Source: UKL13-3 sp044353855
Lineage (GTDB): Bacteria; Bacteroidota; Bacteroidia; UKL13-3
DNA length: 64,000 nt
Direction: 5' to 3'
Assembly (NCBI GenBank): GCA_044353855.1
Contig: JBILBF010000001.1
Span: 186,001 to 250,000 of the forward strand
Shown: positions 35,783 to 43,189 of the stretch, piece by piece
Numbering within the stretch: position 1 is the first letter of the stretch
Layout: each line of letters opens with the position of its first letter
The notes under the pieces: model-generated
The model's input: only the letters and a program-made list of their open reading frames with translations
What the model was told of the DNA's origin: nothing
Databases searched by the model: none
Made by a program: the position numbers and the translations under genes

Positions 35783-36406
35783 TTATTTCAACTTAAACAC
35801 CAATCCGCCACCAAGGCTAAATTGAAACACATAACTATACGTACTTATCCCTGTACTTACACCTCCAGAGCCCCCTGTTACAGACAATCCAAAACCGCTT
35901 ACAGGTGTTTGTAACAAACCTAGCATATTTAATCCAACTCGATCAGATAACATTATTTTAACACCCAAATTTAACCCTATTGTAAATCTTGTTACATCAT
36001 AATATTTATCGCTTTCCAAATTCAAGTATCCTACTCCCATTTTAAAACCAGTATAGGGAATAACTTTATCATTGCCCGGTAATAAGTGATTACGGTTAAC
36101 CCCTAATTGATAAAATGAAATATTAGCTTTATTTCCATAATCTCCTGGAAATGATGAAAACTTACGAATATCTAATGTTGTAGGCTGTATGAGGTAGGTG
36201 AAGTTTACGTCCATCTTTCCATTGGCTACAAAAGCAACTTCACCACCATAAGTGCCTCCATCTTGAATGGTAACATCACCAGTAGAAATTGGAAACCGCT
36301 CTCTAAAAGTATACATTGCTATGGGTCTAAATTCAATAGATTGCGCAACTGTTGTATACGATATAATGATATACACTAATGCTATCAACATCTTAATTTT
36401 TTTCAT
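35783..36406 (-). CDS. Small outer-membrane barrel protein
   Basis: A 207-residue exported protein: signal peptide ending near TTVAQ, then strands YGGEVAFVANGKMDVNFTYLI, YTGFKMGVGYLNLE, TIGLNLGVKIMLSDRVGLNM and a glycine-rich tail YVFQFSLGGGLVFKLK. It has the pattern of an eight-stranded barrel of the OmpA/OmpW-like superfamily. It lies about 100 bases upstream of the helical exported protein on the same strand. No specific function can be assigned. Confidence 0.62.
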   Translation of the reverse strand: MKKIKMLIALVYIIISYTTVAQSIEFRPIAMYTFRERFPISTGDVTIQDGGTYGGEVAFVANGKMDVNFTYLIQPTTLDIRKFSSFPGDYGNKANISFYQLGVNRNHLLPGNDKVIPYTGFKMGVGYLNLESDKYYDVTRFTIGLNLGVKIMLSDRVGLNMLGLLQTPVSGFGLSVTGGSGGVSTGISTYSYVFQFSLGGGLVFKLK

Positions 36407-36463
36407 ATTTTTTTTCCTGGTTTTTATTTTATGTATGTTAAGTACTTATTCCATTTTACGTTT

Positions 36464-36934
36464 TCAAACTTCGTGTAAAAATTCTAATGACGCAACCATA
36501 TTTTCCATTTCTTGTTTTTCAATAATTGGAGTATCCATATCTTTCATAGACGTTTGAACAGTATAAGTTATCAATACAACTTTATCTGCAAAGGCAGTAA
36601 CCCAATAATAAACTGTAAAGGGTTGCGTATTGACAATATGTTCCTTAACAAAGTGTACAAACTTGTTTTTACCAGCGGCCAAAAGAGATGGAGAAAACTC
36701 CTTGTTTTGAGTAACTATTGCTGCTAAAATTTGTGTTATTGCATCCGCTCCAGTATATTCATTTTCAAGAACGATTATACGCGCTACACCACTTCCTCCT
36801 TGTTCATTACAAAACACATAATGTCCTGCTTCATCTGTTTCTTGCTTCCAGTTTTTAGGATACTGAATGGCAAAAAATCCATACATGGATACAAATCGAG
36901 CTAAAATGGCGTTTCCATTATTTGGTTGAATCAT
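36464..36934 (-). CDS. DUF3805-like protein
   Basis: A 156-residue soluble protein without a signal peptide. The pattern YPKNWKQETDEAGHYVFCNEQGGSGVARIIVLEN, then YYWVTAFADKVVLITYTVQT and a C-terminal helix, matches my recollection of DUF3805/PsbP-like proteins, in which FxxxYPxxW is followed by a sandwich of strands. Start at 36934 or an internal ATG at 36886 (MYGFFAIQYPKNW). It is 17 bases downstream of the nucleotidyltransferase gene on the same strand, so they are likely co-transcribed. Confidence 0.55.
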   Translation of the reverse strand: MIQPNNGNAILARFVSMYGFFAIQYPKNWKQETDEAGHYVFCNEQGGSGVARIIVLENEYTGADAITQILAAIVTQNKEFSPSLLAAGKNKFVHFVKEHIVNTQPFTVYYWVTAFADKVVLITYTVQTSMKDMDTPIIEKQEMENMVASLEFLHEV

Positions 36935-36951
36935 ATTTATAAATTATACTA

Positions 36952-37941
36952 TTATCCGAAATTAATTTCTGTGCTGTCGCCAATATTTAAACTTTGTTTC
37001 ATGCCTATAAATACAGCATCATTACCAATAAGCGACCTATCTAATATGGTATATTCAATTTGAGCATAAGGTCCTATGATACTATCTTTTAAAATTGCAT
37101 AATTTAAAATTGCATCATCACCTATTGATACATTGGGTCCAATGATGGAGTTTGAGATGGTACAGTTCTGTCCAATAAACACTGGAGGAATAATGATGGT
37201 ATTTTCAAAAGTATATTTTGACGTATCATAGTTTAATCTTTTTAGTAAAGTGGCGTTTGTATCTAATAATATTTCCTTTTTGCCACAATCAAACCAATTA
37301 TCTACATCCAACGTTTTCATGACAACTCCATGATCGATCATTCGCATCAAAGCATCGGTTAAATGGTACTCATTTTGAGTGGTAATTTTATGATCAATAT
37401 TGTATTCTATTGACTCAAACAATTGTTCTGTTTCTTTAATATGATATATCCCCACCAACGCTAAATTTGATTTTGGAATGGTTGGCTTTTCTATTAATTT
37501 TTTGATGGTTCCATCAGTATTTAATTCTGCAACACCAAACAAACGTGGATCCGCAACTTTTTTTACACATAATGTTGTTGTTTCTGATTGTAACAATTGA
37601 CTCATGTTTACATCCGCAATCGTATCACCTAACACAATAAGTAACTCATCATTATCAATTTTATCTTTAGCTAACCAAATTGCATGTCCGGTTCCTCTAC
37701 CAGTAGTTTGAATTACAAATGATGTTTGAATGGAAGGATAACTGGATGTAATATAACTTTCAATTTTATCGCCCATATAACCAATAATAAACACAAAATC
37801 ATGAATCCCTGCTTCAATAAGTGCATCAATTATATGCGCCAAAATTGGTTTGCCGGCAATTGGAATTAATGCTTTGGGTTGAGTATGTGTATGGGGCCTT
37901 AAGCGAGTGCCAATTCCCGCAACTGGTATAATTGCTTTCAT
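36952..37941 (-). CDS. Sugar nucleotidyltransferase with left-handed beta-helix tail
   Basis: A 329-residue NDP-sugar pyrophosphorylase (RmlA/GlmU-N type). The nucleotide-binding signature GIGTRLRPHTHTQPKALIPIAGKP is complete with the catalytic arginine and lysine. LLIVLGDTIAD holds the metal-binding aspartate, and VGIYHI and WFDCGKKEILL are conserved family blocks. The C-terminal part has hexapeptide repeats (IGQNCTISNSIIGPNVSIGDDA), a left-handed beta-helix. It activates a sugar 1-phosphate with a nucleotide for envelope polysaccharide synthesis; the sugar cannot be read from sequence. It has a strong own promoter at 37960-37989. Confidence 0.9.
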   Translation of the reverse strand: MKAIIPVAGIGTRLRPHTHTQPKALIPIAGKPILAHIIDALIEAGIHDFVFIIGYMGDKIESYITSSYPSIQTSFVIQTTGRGTGHAIWLAKDKIDNDELLIVLGDTIADVNMSQLLQSETTTLCVKKVADPRLFGVAELNTDGTIKKLIEKPTIPKSNLALVGIYHIKETEQLFESIEYNIDHKITTQNEYHLTDALMRMIDHGVVMKTLDVDNWFDCGKKEILLDTNATLLKRLNYDTSKYTFENTIIIPPVFIGQNCTISNSIIGPNVSIGDDAILNYAILKDSIIGPYAQIEYTILDRSLIGNDAVFIGMKQSLNIGDSTEINFG

Positions 37942-37959
37942 TTATTATATTTTCAACAT

Positions 37960-37989
37960 CAAAGTTATACCTTTTCACTTTTGCATTCA
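37960..37989 (-). promoter_or_regulatory. Promoter of the nucleotidyltransferase gene (-33 and -7)
   Basis: The minus strand reads TTG (from 37989 to 37987), 19 bases, then TAACTTTG (37967-37960). Exact match to the Bacteroidota consensus with the usual spacing, 18 bases before the ATG at 37941. It overlaps the region where the divergent glyA promoter must also lie. Confidence 0.75.
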
Positions 37990-38031
37990 AGCTAAAATAC
38001 TAAATTGCGCAACAGTAATTGATTTTAACAC

Positions 38032-39306
38032 ATGAAAAAAGACAAGATTATATTCGACCTTATTGAACAAGAACACCATAGACAAGAACATGGCCTTGAA
38101 CTGATTGCTTCAGAAAATTTTGTGACTAAACAAATAATGAAAGCTCAAGGTAGTGTTCTGACCAATAAATATGCAGAAGGCTTGCCTGGCAAACGTTATT
38201 ATGGTGGATGTGAAGTGGTAGATGTAATAGAGCAGTTGGCCATTGATAGGCTTAAAGAATTATTTGGTGCTGCCTGGGCAAATGTACAACCACACAGCGG
38301 AGCTCAAGCCAACGCAGCCGTAATGTTGGCTTGTTTGAATGCTGGCGATAAGATTTTAGGGTTCGACCTATCTCATGGTGGACATTTAACTCATGGTTCA
38401 CCCGTTAATTTTTCGGGCAAATTATACACCCCTTCTTTTTATGGTGTTGAGCAAGAAACAGGTTTAATTAATTACGACAAGGTAGAAGAAACGGCTAAAC
38501 GCGAAATCCCCAAATTAATGATTTGTGGTGCATCTGCTTATTCGCGCGATTGGGATTATGAGCGCTTGCGCAACATAGCCGATTCTGTGGGTGCATTATT
38601 GCTAGCCGATATTGCTCACCCAGCTGGGTTTATTGCTGCTGGGTTACTCAACAATCCTTTGCCACATTGCCATATTGTAACTTCTACAACACATAAAACA
38701 TTGCGAGGCCCACGTGGTGGAATCATAATGATGGGTGCTGATTTTGAAAACCCTTGGGGTTATAAAACACCTAAAGGAGAAACCAAAATGATGAGCACAT
38801 TATTAGATGCTGCAGTTTTTCCGGGAACACAAGGCGGCCCATTAGAACATGTAATTGCAGCTAAAGCTATTGCTTTTGGTGAAGCCTTAACTGATGAATA
38901 CAAAACCTATATGAAACAAGTAGGTAAAAATGCTCAAGCTCTTGCACAAGCATTAGTAGATAAAGGATATCAAATTATTAGTGGGGGAACCGATAATCAT
39001 TTAATGCTTATTGACCTGCGTAATAAAAATATTAGTGGTAAAGCTGCCGAAAATGCATTAGTAAAAGCGGATATTACGTTAAACAAAAACATGGTTCCTT
39101 TTGATGATAAATCACCTTTTGTAACCAGCGGTATTCGTATTGGTACAGCGGCTATTACTACTCGCGGACTCAAAGAAAAACACATGGAAAAAATTGTAGA
39201 AATGATTGATGCTGTGTTGATGAATCCTGAGGATGAAAAAATAACAAAAGAGGTACGCAAAAAAGTAAACAAAATGATGGAAGATTTTCCATTATATAAA
39301 GACTAA
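38032..39306 (+). CDS. glyA: Serine hydroxymethyltransferase
   Basis: A 424-residue PLP enzyme that converts serine to glycine and loads one-carbon units onto tetrahydrofolate. Visible features: ELIASENFVTKQIMKAQGS at the N-terminus, KRYYGGCEVVD, LANVQPHSGAQAN-type block (ANVQPHSGAQANAA), and the PLP-lysine loop TSTTHKTLRGPRGG. ISGGTDNHLM and TSGIRIGTAA are the C-terminal family blocks. Length is normal. A hairpin terminator follows at 39311-39339. Confidence 0.97.
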   Translation: MKKDKIIFDLIEQEHHRQEHGLELIASENFVTKQIMKAQGSVLTNKYAEGLPGKRYYGGCEVVDVIEQLAIDRLKELFGAAWANVQPHSGAQANAAVMLACLNAGDKILGFDLSHGGHLTHGSPVNFSGKLYTPSFYGVEQETGLINYDKVEETAKREIPKLMICGASAYSRDWDYERLRNIADSVGALLLADIAHPAGFIAAGLLNNPLPHCHIVTSTTHKTLRGPRGGIIMMGADFENPWGYKTPKGETKMMSTLLDAAVFPGTQGGPLEHVIAAKAIAFGEALTDEYKTYMKQVGKNAQALAQALVDKGYQIISGGTDNHLMLIDLRNKNISGKAAENALVKADITLNKNMVPFDDKSPFVTSGIRIGTAAITTRGLKEKHMEKIVEMIDAVLMNPEDEKITKEVRKKVNKMMEDFPLYKD

Positions 39307-39310
39307 CAAA

Positions 39311-39339
39311 AACATCCTGAGTTTTTACTTCGGGATGTT
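39311..39339. terminator. Terminator between glyA and the GNAT gene
   Basis: AACATCCTGA pairs with TCGGGATGTT (one G-T wobble) around an 8-9 base loop. It lies between convergent genes. No long T tract follows, so it may be weak. Confidence 0.55.
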
Positions 39340-39340
39340 A

Positions 39341-39847
39341 TCATAAAGAAAGCTTCATTATAAAATCGTCACATAAATTATTCCCTAGTTTAAATGTGCG
39401 CGTGGCAAAAACTTCAAAGCCATACTTTTTATAAAAGGCAACTGCTCGGTGGTTTTCTTCCCACACACCTAAGAATAGTATCTCATATTGGTGTTGTTTG
39501 GCAATTACCAAAGCATGATCCATTAATTGTTTCCCAACTTGGCTTCCTCGGTATTGTTTGAGCACATAAATTTTTTCGAGTTCTATTGTTTTACCCGATA
39601 TATGTTCATGTGGTTTATCCAAAATCAATTTTAAATACCCAACAGGTTTCTTTTCATCGTATACTAATGCATAATATACTTTGGGGTTCTGTAAATTTTG
39701 AATAATGGCTTCTTTTGAATAGGTAGATAGTATGTAAGCATCCATATCTTCTTTGGTATGAAAAGCGTGAAACGTATCATAAAAAGTAGTTGCGCCTAAA
39801 TCTGCTAATACGCTTGAATCACTTGCAATTGCTTGTCTAATTTCCAT
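39341..39847 (-). CDS. GNAT acetyltransferase (PaiA-like)
   Basis: A 168-residue GNAT enzyme starting MEIRQAIASDSSVLADLG. IELEKIYVLKQYRGSQVGKQLMDHAL carries the acetyl-CoA-binding motif (Q-Y-R-G-S-Q-V-G-K) and EILFLGVWEENHRAVAFYKKYGFEV is the C-terminal block typical of the spermine/spermidine or protein N-acetyltransferase branch. Length and the ExxxRA-FYxKxGF ending are normal. ATG at 39847 avoids running into the DUF1801 gene; its stop (39837-39839) lies 8 bases inside the start of this gene, so translation may be coupled. Confidence 0.88.
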   Translation of the reverse strand: MEIRQAIASDSSVLADLGATTFYDTFHAFHTKEDMDAYILSTYSKEAIIQNLQNPKVYYALVYDEKKPVGYLKLILDKPHEHISGKTIELEKIYVLKQYRGSQVGKQLMDHALVIAKQHQYEILFLGVWEENHRAVAFYKKYGFEVFATRTFKLGNNLCDDFIMKLSL

Positions 39848-40225
39848 TTTGTTTTGCCCTAAATTTGTGTTGATTGAGTAAGATTGCATTTTGAATATAG
39901 GCAATTAATACTTCCTTATTTATTTCATTGTGTTGTTTAAACGCTAAATGTCTTATTTGGGTTTGTTTATTTTTATGTTGTAAAATATTGTGTTCATCTG
40001 GCATTAATTTTCCGCTACGGAAACCCAAAACAAAATGTATTTTTTCAAACGGGCATAAATACAGCATCATTTTACCTTCGCAATCATAAAGGGGGTTCGA
40101 TAGCGCATTTTTTCAGTGATTTCTGGAAACGTAAGTAACAACATTCTCACCTGATTAAATATCGGTTTCATCCATGGTAATAAACCATCTATATATTCTT
40201 CTATATCATTATTATGAATAAACAT
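39837..40225 (-). pseudogene. DUF1801 protein, interrupted by a frameshift
   Basis: From ATG at 40225 the first frame gives MFIHNNDIEEYIDGLLPW through KMRYRTPF, the opening of a DUF1801 (YdhG-like) protein. After the run CCCCCTTT near 40090-40100 (minus strand) the sense moves to the next frame: YDCEGKMMLYLCPFEK, then LGFRSGKLMPDEHNILQHK and KEVLIAYIQNAILL, the rest of the same domain, ending at 39837. Adding one base to the homopolymer run restores one reading frame of about 130 codons. Either a recent inactivation or an assembly indel. Confidence 0.8.
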
Positions 40226-40255
40226 ACCTAATACTAGCAAAAGGTATTCGCTTCA

Positions 40256-42214
40256 TCAATTACCCAGTTTAGTTACCGTACGAATTAATATACTCAAATC
40301 TTTTTCCATCGAATATTCTTTTGCATACAAAAAATTCATCTTTTGAATCGCTGCTTCAGTTAATTGATGAGTAGGGCTAGGATCAATGCTAGTAAGTATT
40401 GAGGGCTTAAGCTTAGGTAACACATCAATATTGTTTGCAATTGCATATCCCACCCACGTTTTTTCGCCTAGCACTATTTTAAAAATATTTAAAATAAAAT
40501 TTGCCTTGTCTACAACAACTAATAATAACAATGGAAGCAGAGGAATACACATGAATGAAATGAAGACATCAAACACTCTTTTTTTACGCAATTGATAGGG
40601 TGTATTTAATGCTAAATTTATATCCAACGTGTAAAAATCGCCTGGTTCATCTTTAGAGTTACTGCCAATAATAAATACACTTTCTTCAGGAACAATTTTA
40701 AAATGAACATCCGGTTTGCTGATAGTATACATCCACCGCATAATATGTTGTGTACTTAAATCTTTACTGCAAAAAATAATTTCTTCTACTTTAAATAGTT
40801 CTACAATTTCAGCCAACTGTTTTTCGCTTCCCACATAATTTTCATATTGTGTTGCTTCGTCTTGTACCGAAACATAGCCCAGGTATTCGCTTTTGGCTTT
40901 TGAGTGAACAAGCAAATGTTGCACCCTTTCTGCTTCCTGTTTGTTGCCAACAATAATGGTTTTAATTGTTGAGTCCAACGTAAAACTAAAACGCTTATGC
41001 AAAAACGTATAGGCACATAACCTAATGATATAAGCAGACAATAAAGCTGCAACACCTCCAAGCAAAATAATAGCACGCGAGAAACGGTAACTCTCTCCAG
41101 CAAATGCATAAAAAACAGTTATGGCTAAAGTGCCTAGTAAAATGCCTTTGCCAATACTTGTTAAACTGAAACGCTTGCGGTAAGCGCCTGCAATGTATAG
41201 CCCGCTGGTCCACAATAAAGCATACAGCAAACTATTGACGTTTACAATATTGTTGGAATATGCTTCAACAGTTGAAAATTTATATTCGGCATATTGATGG
41301 GCTATAAGTTTGGCACTAACAAATAAACACAACAAATCGAACAGCCATAAGTATGCAACACTAAAGAGTCGAAACACCAACGCAATAGTTGCTCTTCCAT
41401 AAATAGCAGCATGAATTAATATACTAAACAATTGTGCATGTTTTTGCGAGTAATGTTTTTGTGCAAAAATGATCATGGCACGGTAAAAAACGAATACATA
41501 ATTAACACTGGCTTTTTTGGTGCTTTCGCCTTTGTAATGTATAATAGTAGTTTGAGGAAAATAATAGTTTTTGTACCCTGCTTTGGTTATTCGATACGAC
41601 AAATCTATATCTTCACCATACATAAAATAATCTTCATCCAACAAGCCTACTTTATCCAATGTTTTTTTGCGCAACAGCATAAATGCTCCTGCTAATACCT
41701 CTACTTCGTTTGTTTCGTCATTGCTTAAGTGACCTAAATAATACCTCCCAAAATGCTTTGAAGTTGGAAACATTTTACCCAAACCAAACATTTTATAAAA
41801 TGCTACTTGAGGAGTAGGCAAACCACGTTTCGACTCGGGTAAATAACGCCCTTTGCCGTCAATCATTTTTACCCCCAAAGCTCCTGCATTTGGCGTATCA
41901 TCCATAAAGGTACATATTTTACTAAAACAATCTTCTTCTACAACTGTATCAGGATTAAGTAATAAAATATAGTCGCCTTTGGCCAATTTTATAGCTTGGT
42001 TATTGGCTTTGGAAAAACCAGGATTGTTTTTGTTTTCAATAAGCATCACTTCGGGGAAAGTGCGTTTCACCATTTCGCAACTTCCATCTACTGAATTATT
42101 ATCTACTACAAATACTTCGGCTTCTATACCTTTAATAGCATTGCGCACACTATGCAGCGCTTGCTCCAAAAAGTATTTTACATTATAGTTTACTATGACG
42201 ATGGAAATCTTCAC
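40256..42214 (-). CDS. GT2 glycosyltransferase fused to a degenerate phosphoglycosyltransferase
   Basis: A 652-residue protein with two parts. Residues 1-255 are a GT-A glycosyltransferase of family 2 (rhamnosyltransferase-like): IVIVNYN, VFVVDNNSVDGS, LLLNPDT with the metal-binding DxD equivalent, and YFMYGEDIDLSYR. Residues about 280-405 carry several hydrophobic helices. From 415 on it looks like a polyprenyl-phosphate sugar-phosphotransferase: a Rossmann-like CoA_binding_3 part with IVGNKQEAERV, then KKRVFDVFISFMCIPLLPLLLL, which matches the start of a WcaJ-type catalytic domain. The catalytic middle is missing and only echoes (LGEKTWVGY, LKPSILTS, KDLSILIRT) remain. GTG start at 42214, only 4 bases after a -7 box. 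Confidence 0.8.
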   Translation of the reverse strand: MKISIVIVNYNVKYFLEQALHSVRNAIKGIEAEVFVVDNNSVDGSCEMVKRTFPEVMLIENKNNPGFSKANNQAIKLAKGDYILLLNPDTVVEEDCFSKICTFMDDTPNAGALGVKMIDGKGRYLPESKRGLPTPQVAFYKMFGLGKMFPTSKHFGRYYLGHLSNDETNEVEVLAGAFMLLRKKTLDKVGLLDEDYFMYGEDIDLSYRITKAGYKNYYFPQTTIIHYKGESTKKASVNYVFVFYRAMIIFAQKHYSQKHAQLFSILIHAAIYGRATIALVFRLFSVAYLWLFDLLCLFVSAKLIAHQYAEYKFSTVEAYSNNIVNVNSLLYALLWTSGLYIAGAYRKRFSLTSIGKGILLGTLAITVFYAFAGESYRFSRAIILLGGVAALLSAYIIRLCAYTFLHKRFSFTLDSTIKTIIVGNKQEAERVQHLLVHSKAKSEYLGYVSVQDEATQYENYVGSEKQLAEIVELFKVEEIIFCSKDLSTQHIMRWMYTISKPDVHFKIVPEESVFIIGSNSKDEPGDFYTLDINLALNTPYQLRKKRVFDVFISFMCIPLLPLLLLVVVDKANFILNIFKIVLGEKTWVGYAIANNIDVLPKLKPSILTSIDPSPTHQLTEAAIQKMNFLYAKEYSMEKDLSILIRTVTKLGN

Positions 42215-42218
42215 GGGT

Positions 42219-42226
42219 CGAATATA
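42219..42226 (-). promoter_or_regulatory. Predicted -7 box next to the GT2 fusion start
   Basis: The minus strand reads TATATTCG, a TAnnTT(T/C)G box, 4 bases before the GTG at 42214. No clear -33 element. Predicts a leaderless mRNA. Confidence 0.4.
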
Positions 42227-42284
42227 TGATTCTGTTAGCAGTTTTTGGATTACCTATTAGTTGTTTAAAATATCAAATTACCTA

Positions 42285-42305
42285 AATGTATATTCAATAT
42301 ACATT
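42285..42305. repeat. 21-base near-perfect palindrome
   Basis: AATGTATATT (42285-42294), one base, then AATATACATT (42296-42305): 10-base perfect arms. It lies between the tsaB stop and the GT2 fusion promoter. The single-base loop argues against a terminator; it could be an operator. Confidence 0.6.
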
Positions 42306-42318
42306 ACTGTCTTCTCTA

Positions 42319-43086
42319 TTATACCTTAAAATCATTTTTTTGGGGAATTGTTCCTACAAAATCTTTTAAATAAAACGGTTCAAAATAGGCTACATCTTCA
42401 AACTGTTGTTGTTCAAAAGCAGTTATGGCAAGTTTAACCATTCCTATTGCAGAGCAATGAATATCATCTATGAAAAAAGCATTGGGATGCGTAATAGTTG
42501 TTTTACATTTTGCTACACCATTCCCTATAAAATAAACAGGACCATTATTTAACTCTTGTGCAAAAGCAGTCTCATCAATAACTTTTGCTTCAGTTATTCG
42601 AACTTCATTTCCATTAATATCATACCCTGCACAATACACTTCCATTCTTCGAGCATCCAGCATGGGGATGAATAAACTATCTTGAGTAAAGTCCGCTGTA
42701 TACTGTCCGCTGTCTGCTTTGTTATTATTAAAAAACTGCGGTTTACCGACTGCCGACTGCCGACCCTCTCCTACTACAATAGCTTGCAAAGCTTGCAGCG
42801 TTGGTATTCCTATCAATGGCTTATCTAATGCATAACACAACCCTTTGGCAGTGCTGACGCCAACTCTTAATCCAGTATAACTTCCAGGACCTTTGCTTAC
42901 AGCTATTGCATCCACTTCTTTAAGTTCGATACCAGCTTCAAACAAAGATTGGGCTATTAATGTGGTTAGTTGAGCTGCATGAGCATTCCCTTCCTTATTT
43001 TCTTTTAATACCAACACTTTTTCTTCTGTAACTAAAGCTACGGAGCATATTTCAGTAGCCGTTTCTATACAAAGGATATAACTCAT
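42319..43086 (-). CDS. tsaB: tRNA threonylcarbamoyladenosine synthesis protein TsaB, with an internal insertion
   Basis: A 255-residue TsaB, the partner of TsaD in making t6A37 of tRNA. The family blocks are ILCIETATEICSVAL, SKGPGSYTGLRVGVSTAKGLCYAL and IPMLDARRMEVYCAGYD. TsaB is usually about 220-235 residues. The excess is a stretch of roughly 33 residues (about 105-137, GEGRQSAVGKPQFFNNNK and following) encoded by an unusual GC-rich tandem repeat at 42691-42766. The reading frame stays open. A -7 box (43092-43099) sits 5 bases before the ATG. Function should be retained if the insertion loops out. Confidence 0.9.
   Translation of the reverse strand: MSYILCIETATEICSVALVTEEKVLVLKENKEGNAHAAQLTTLIAQSLFEAGIELKEVDAIAVSKGPGSYTGLRVGVSTAKGLCYALDKPLIGIPTLQALQAIVVGEGRQSAVGKPQFFNNNKADSGQYTADFTQDSLFIPMLDARRMEVYCAGYDINGNEVRITEAKVIDETAFAQELNNGPVYFIGNGVAKCKTTITHPNAFFIDDIHCSAIGMVKLAITAFEQQQFEDVAYFEPFYLKDFVGTIPQKNDFKV
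42691..42766. repeat. GC-rich tandem-repeat insertion in tsaB
   Basis: On the plus strand the segment has a CTGTCCG/CTGTCTG part (GTCCGCTGTATACTGTCCGC at 42691-42710) and, after an AT-rich spacer, a CGACTGC part (CCGACTGCCGACTGCCGAC at 42746-42764). The latter is a 7-base unit repeated nearly three times. The left and right parts are imperfect inverted versions of each other. Composition differs sharply from the AT-rich surroundings. Its length keeps the tsaB frame open. Confidence 0.65.
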
Positions 43087-43091
43087 GTGGC

Positions 43092-43099
43092 CAAAAATA
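43092..43099 (-). promoter_or_regulatory. Predicted -7 box next to the tsaB start
   Basis: The minus strand reads TATTTTTG, exact TAnnTTTG, 5 bases before the ATG at 43086. No -33 element at a normal distance. Suggests a leaderless mRNA. Confidence 0.4.
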
Positions 43100-43189
43100 C
43101 ATAAAGTTTAGCTTACATCCTTAAGCATCAACAATGTGAAGAAAACATCAACAGACTTATTAATTTTTAATACATTCGCCTTTCGAAAA

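Noticed and set aside
42691..42766. CRISPR-like or phase-variable repeat in tsaB
   Set aside because: The units are 7 bases with only a few copies and no spacers, so it is not a CRISPR array, and changes by one unit (7 bases) would break tsaB, an essential gene, which makes phase variation unlikely.
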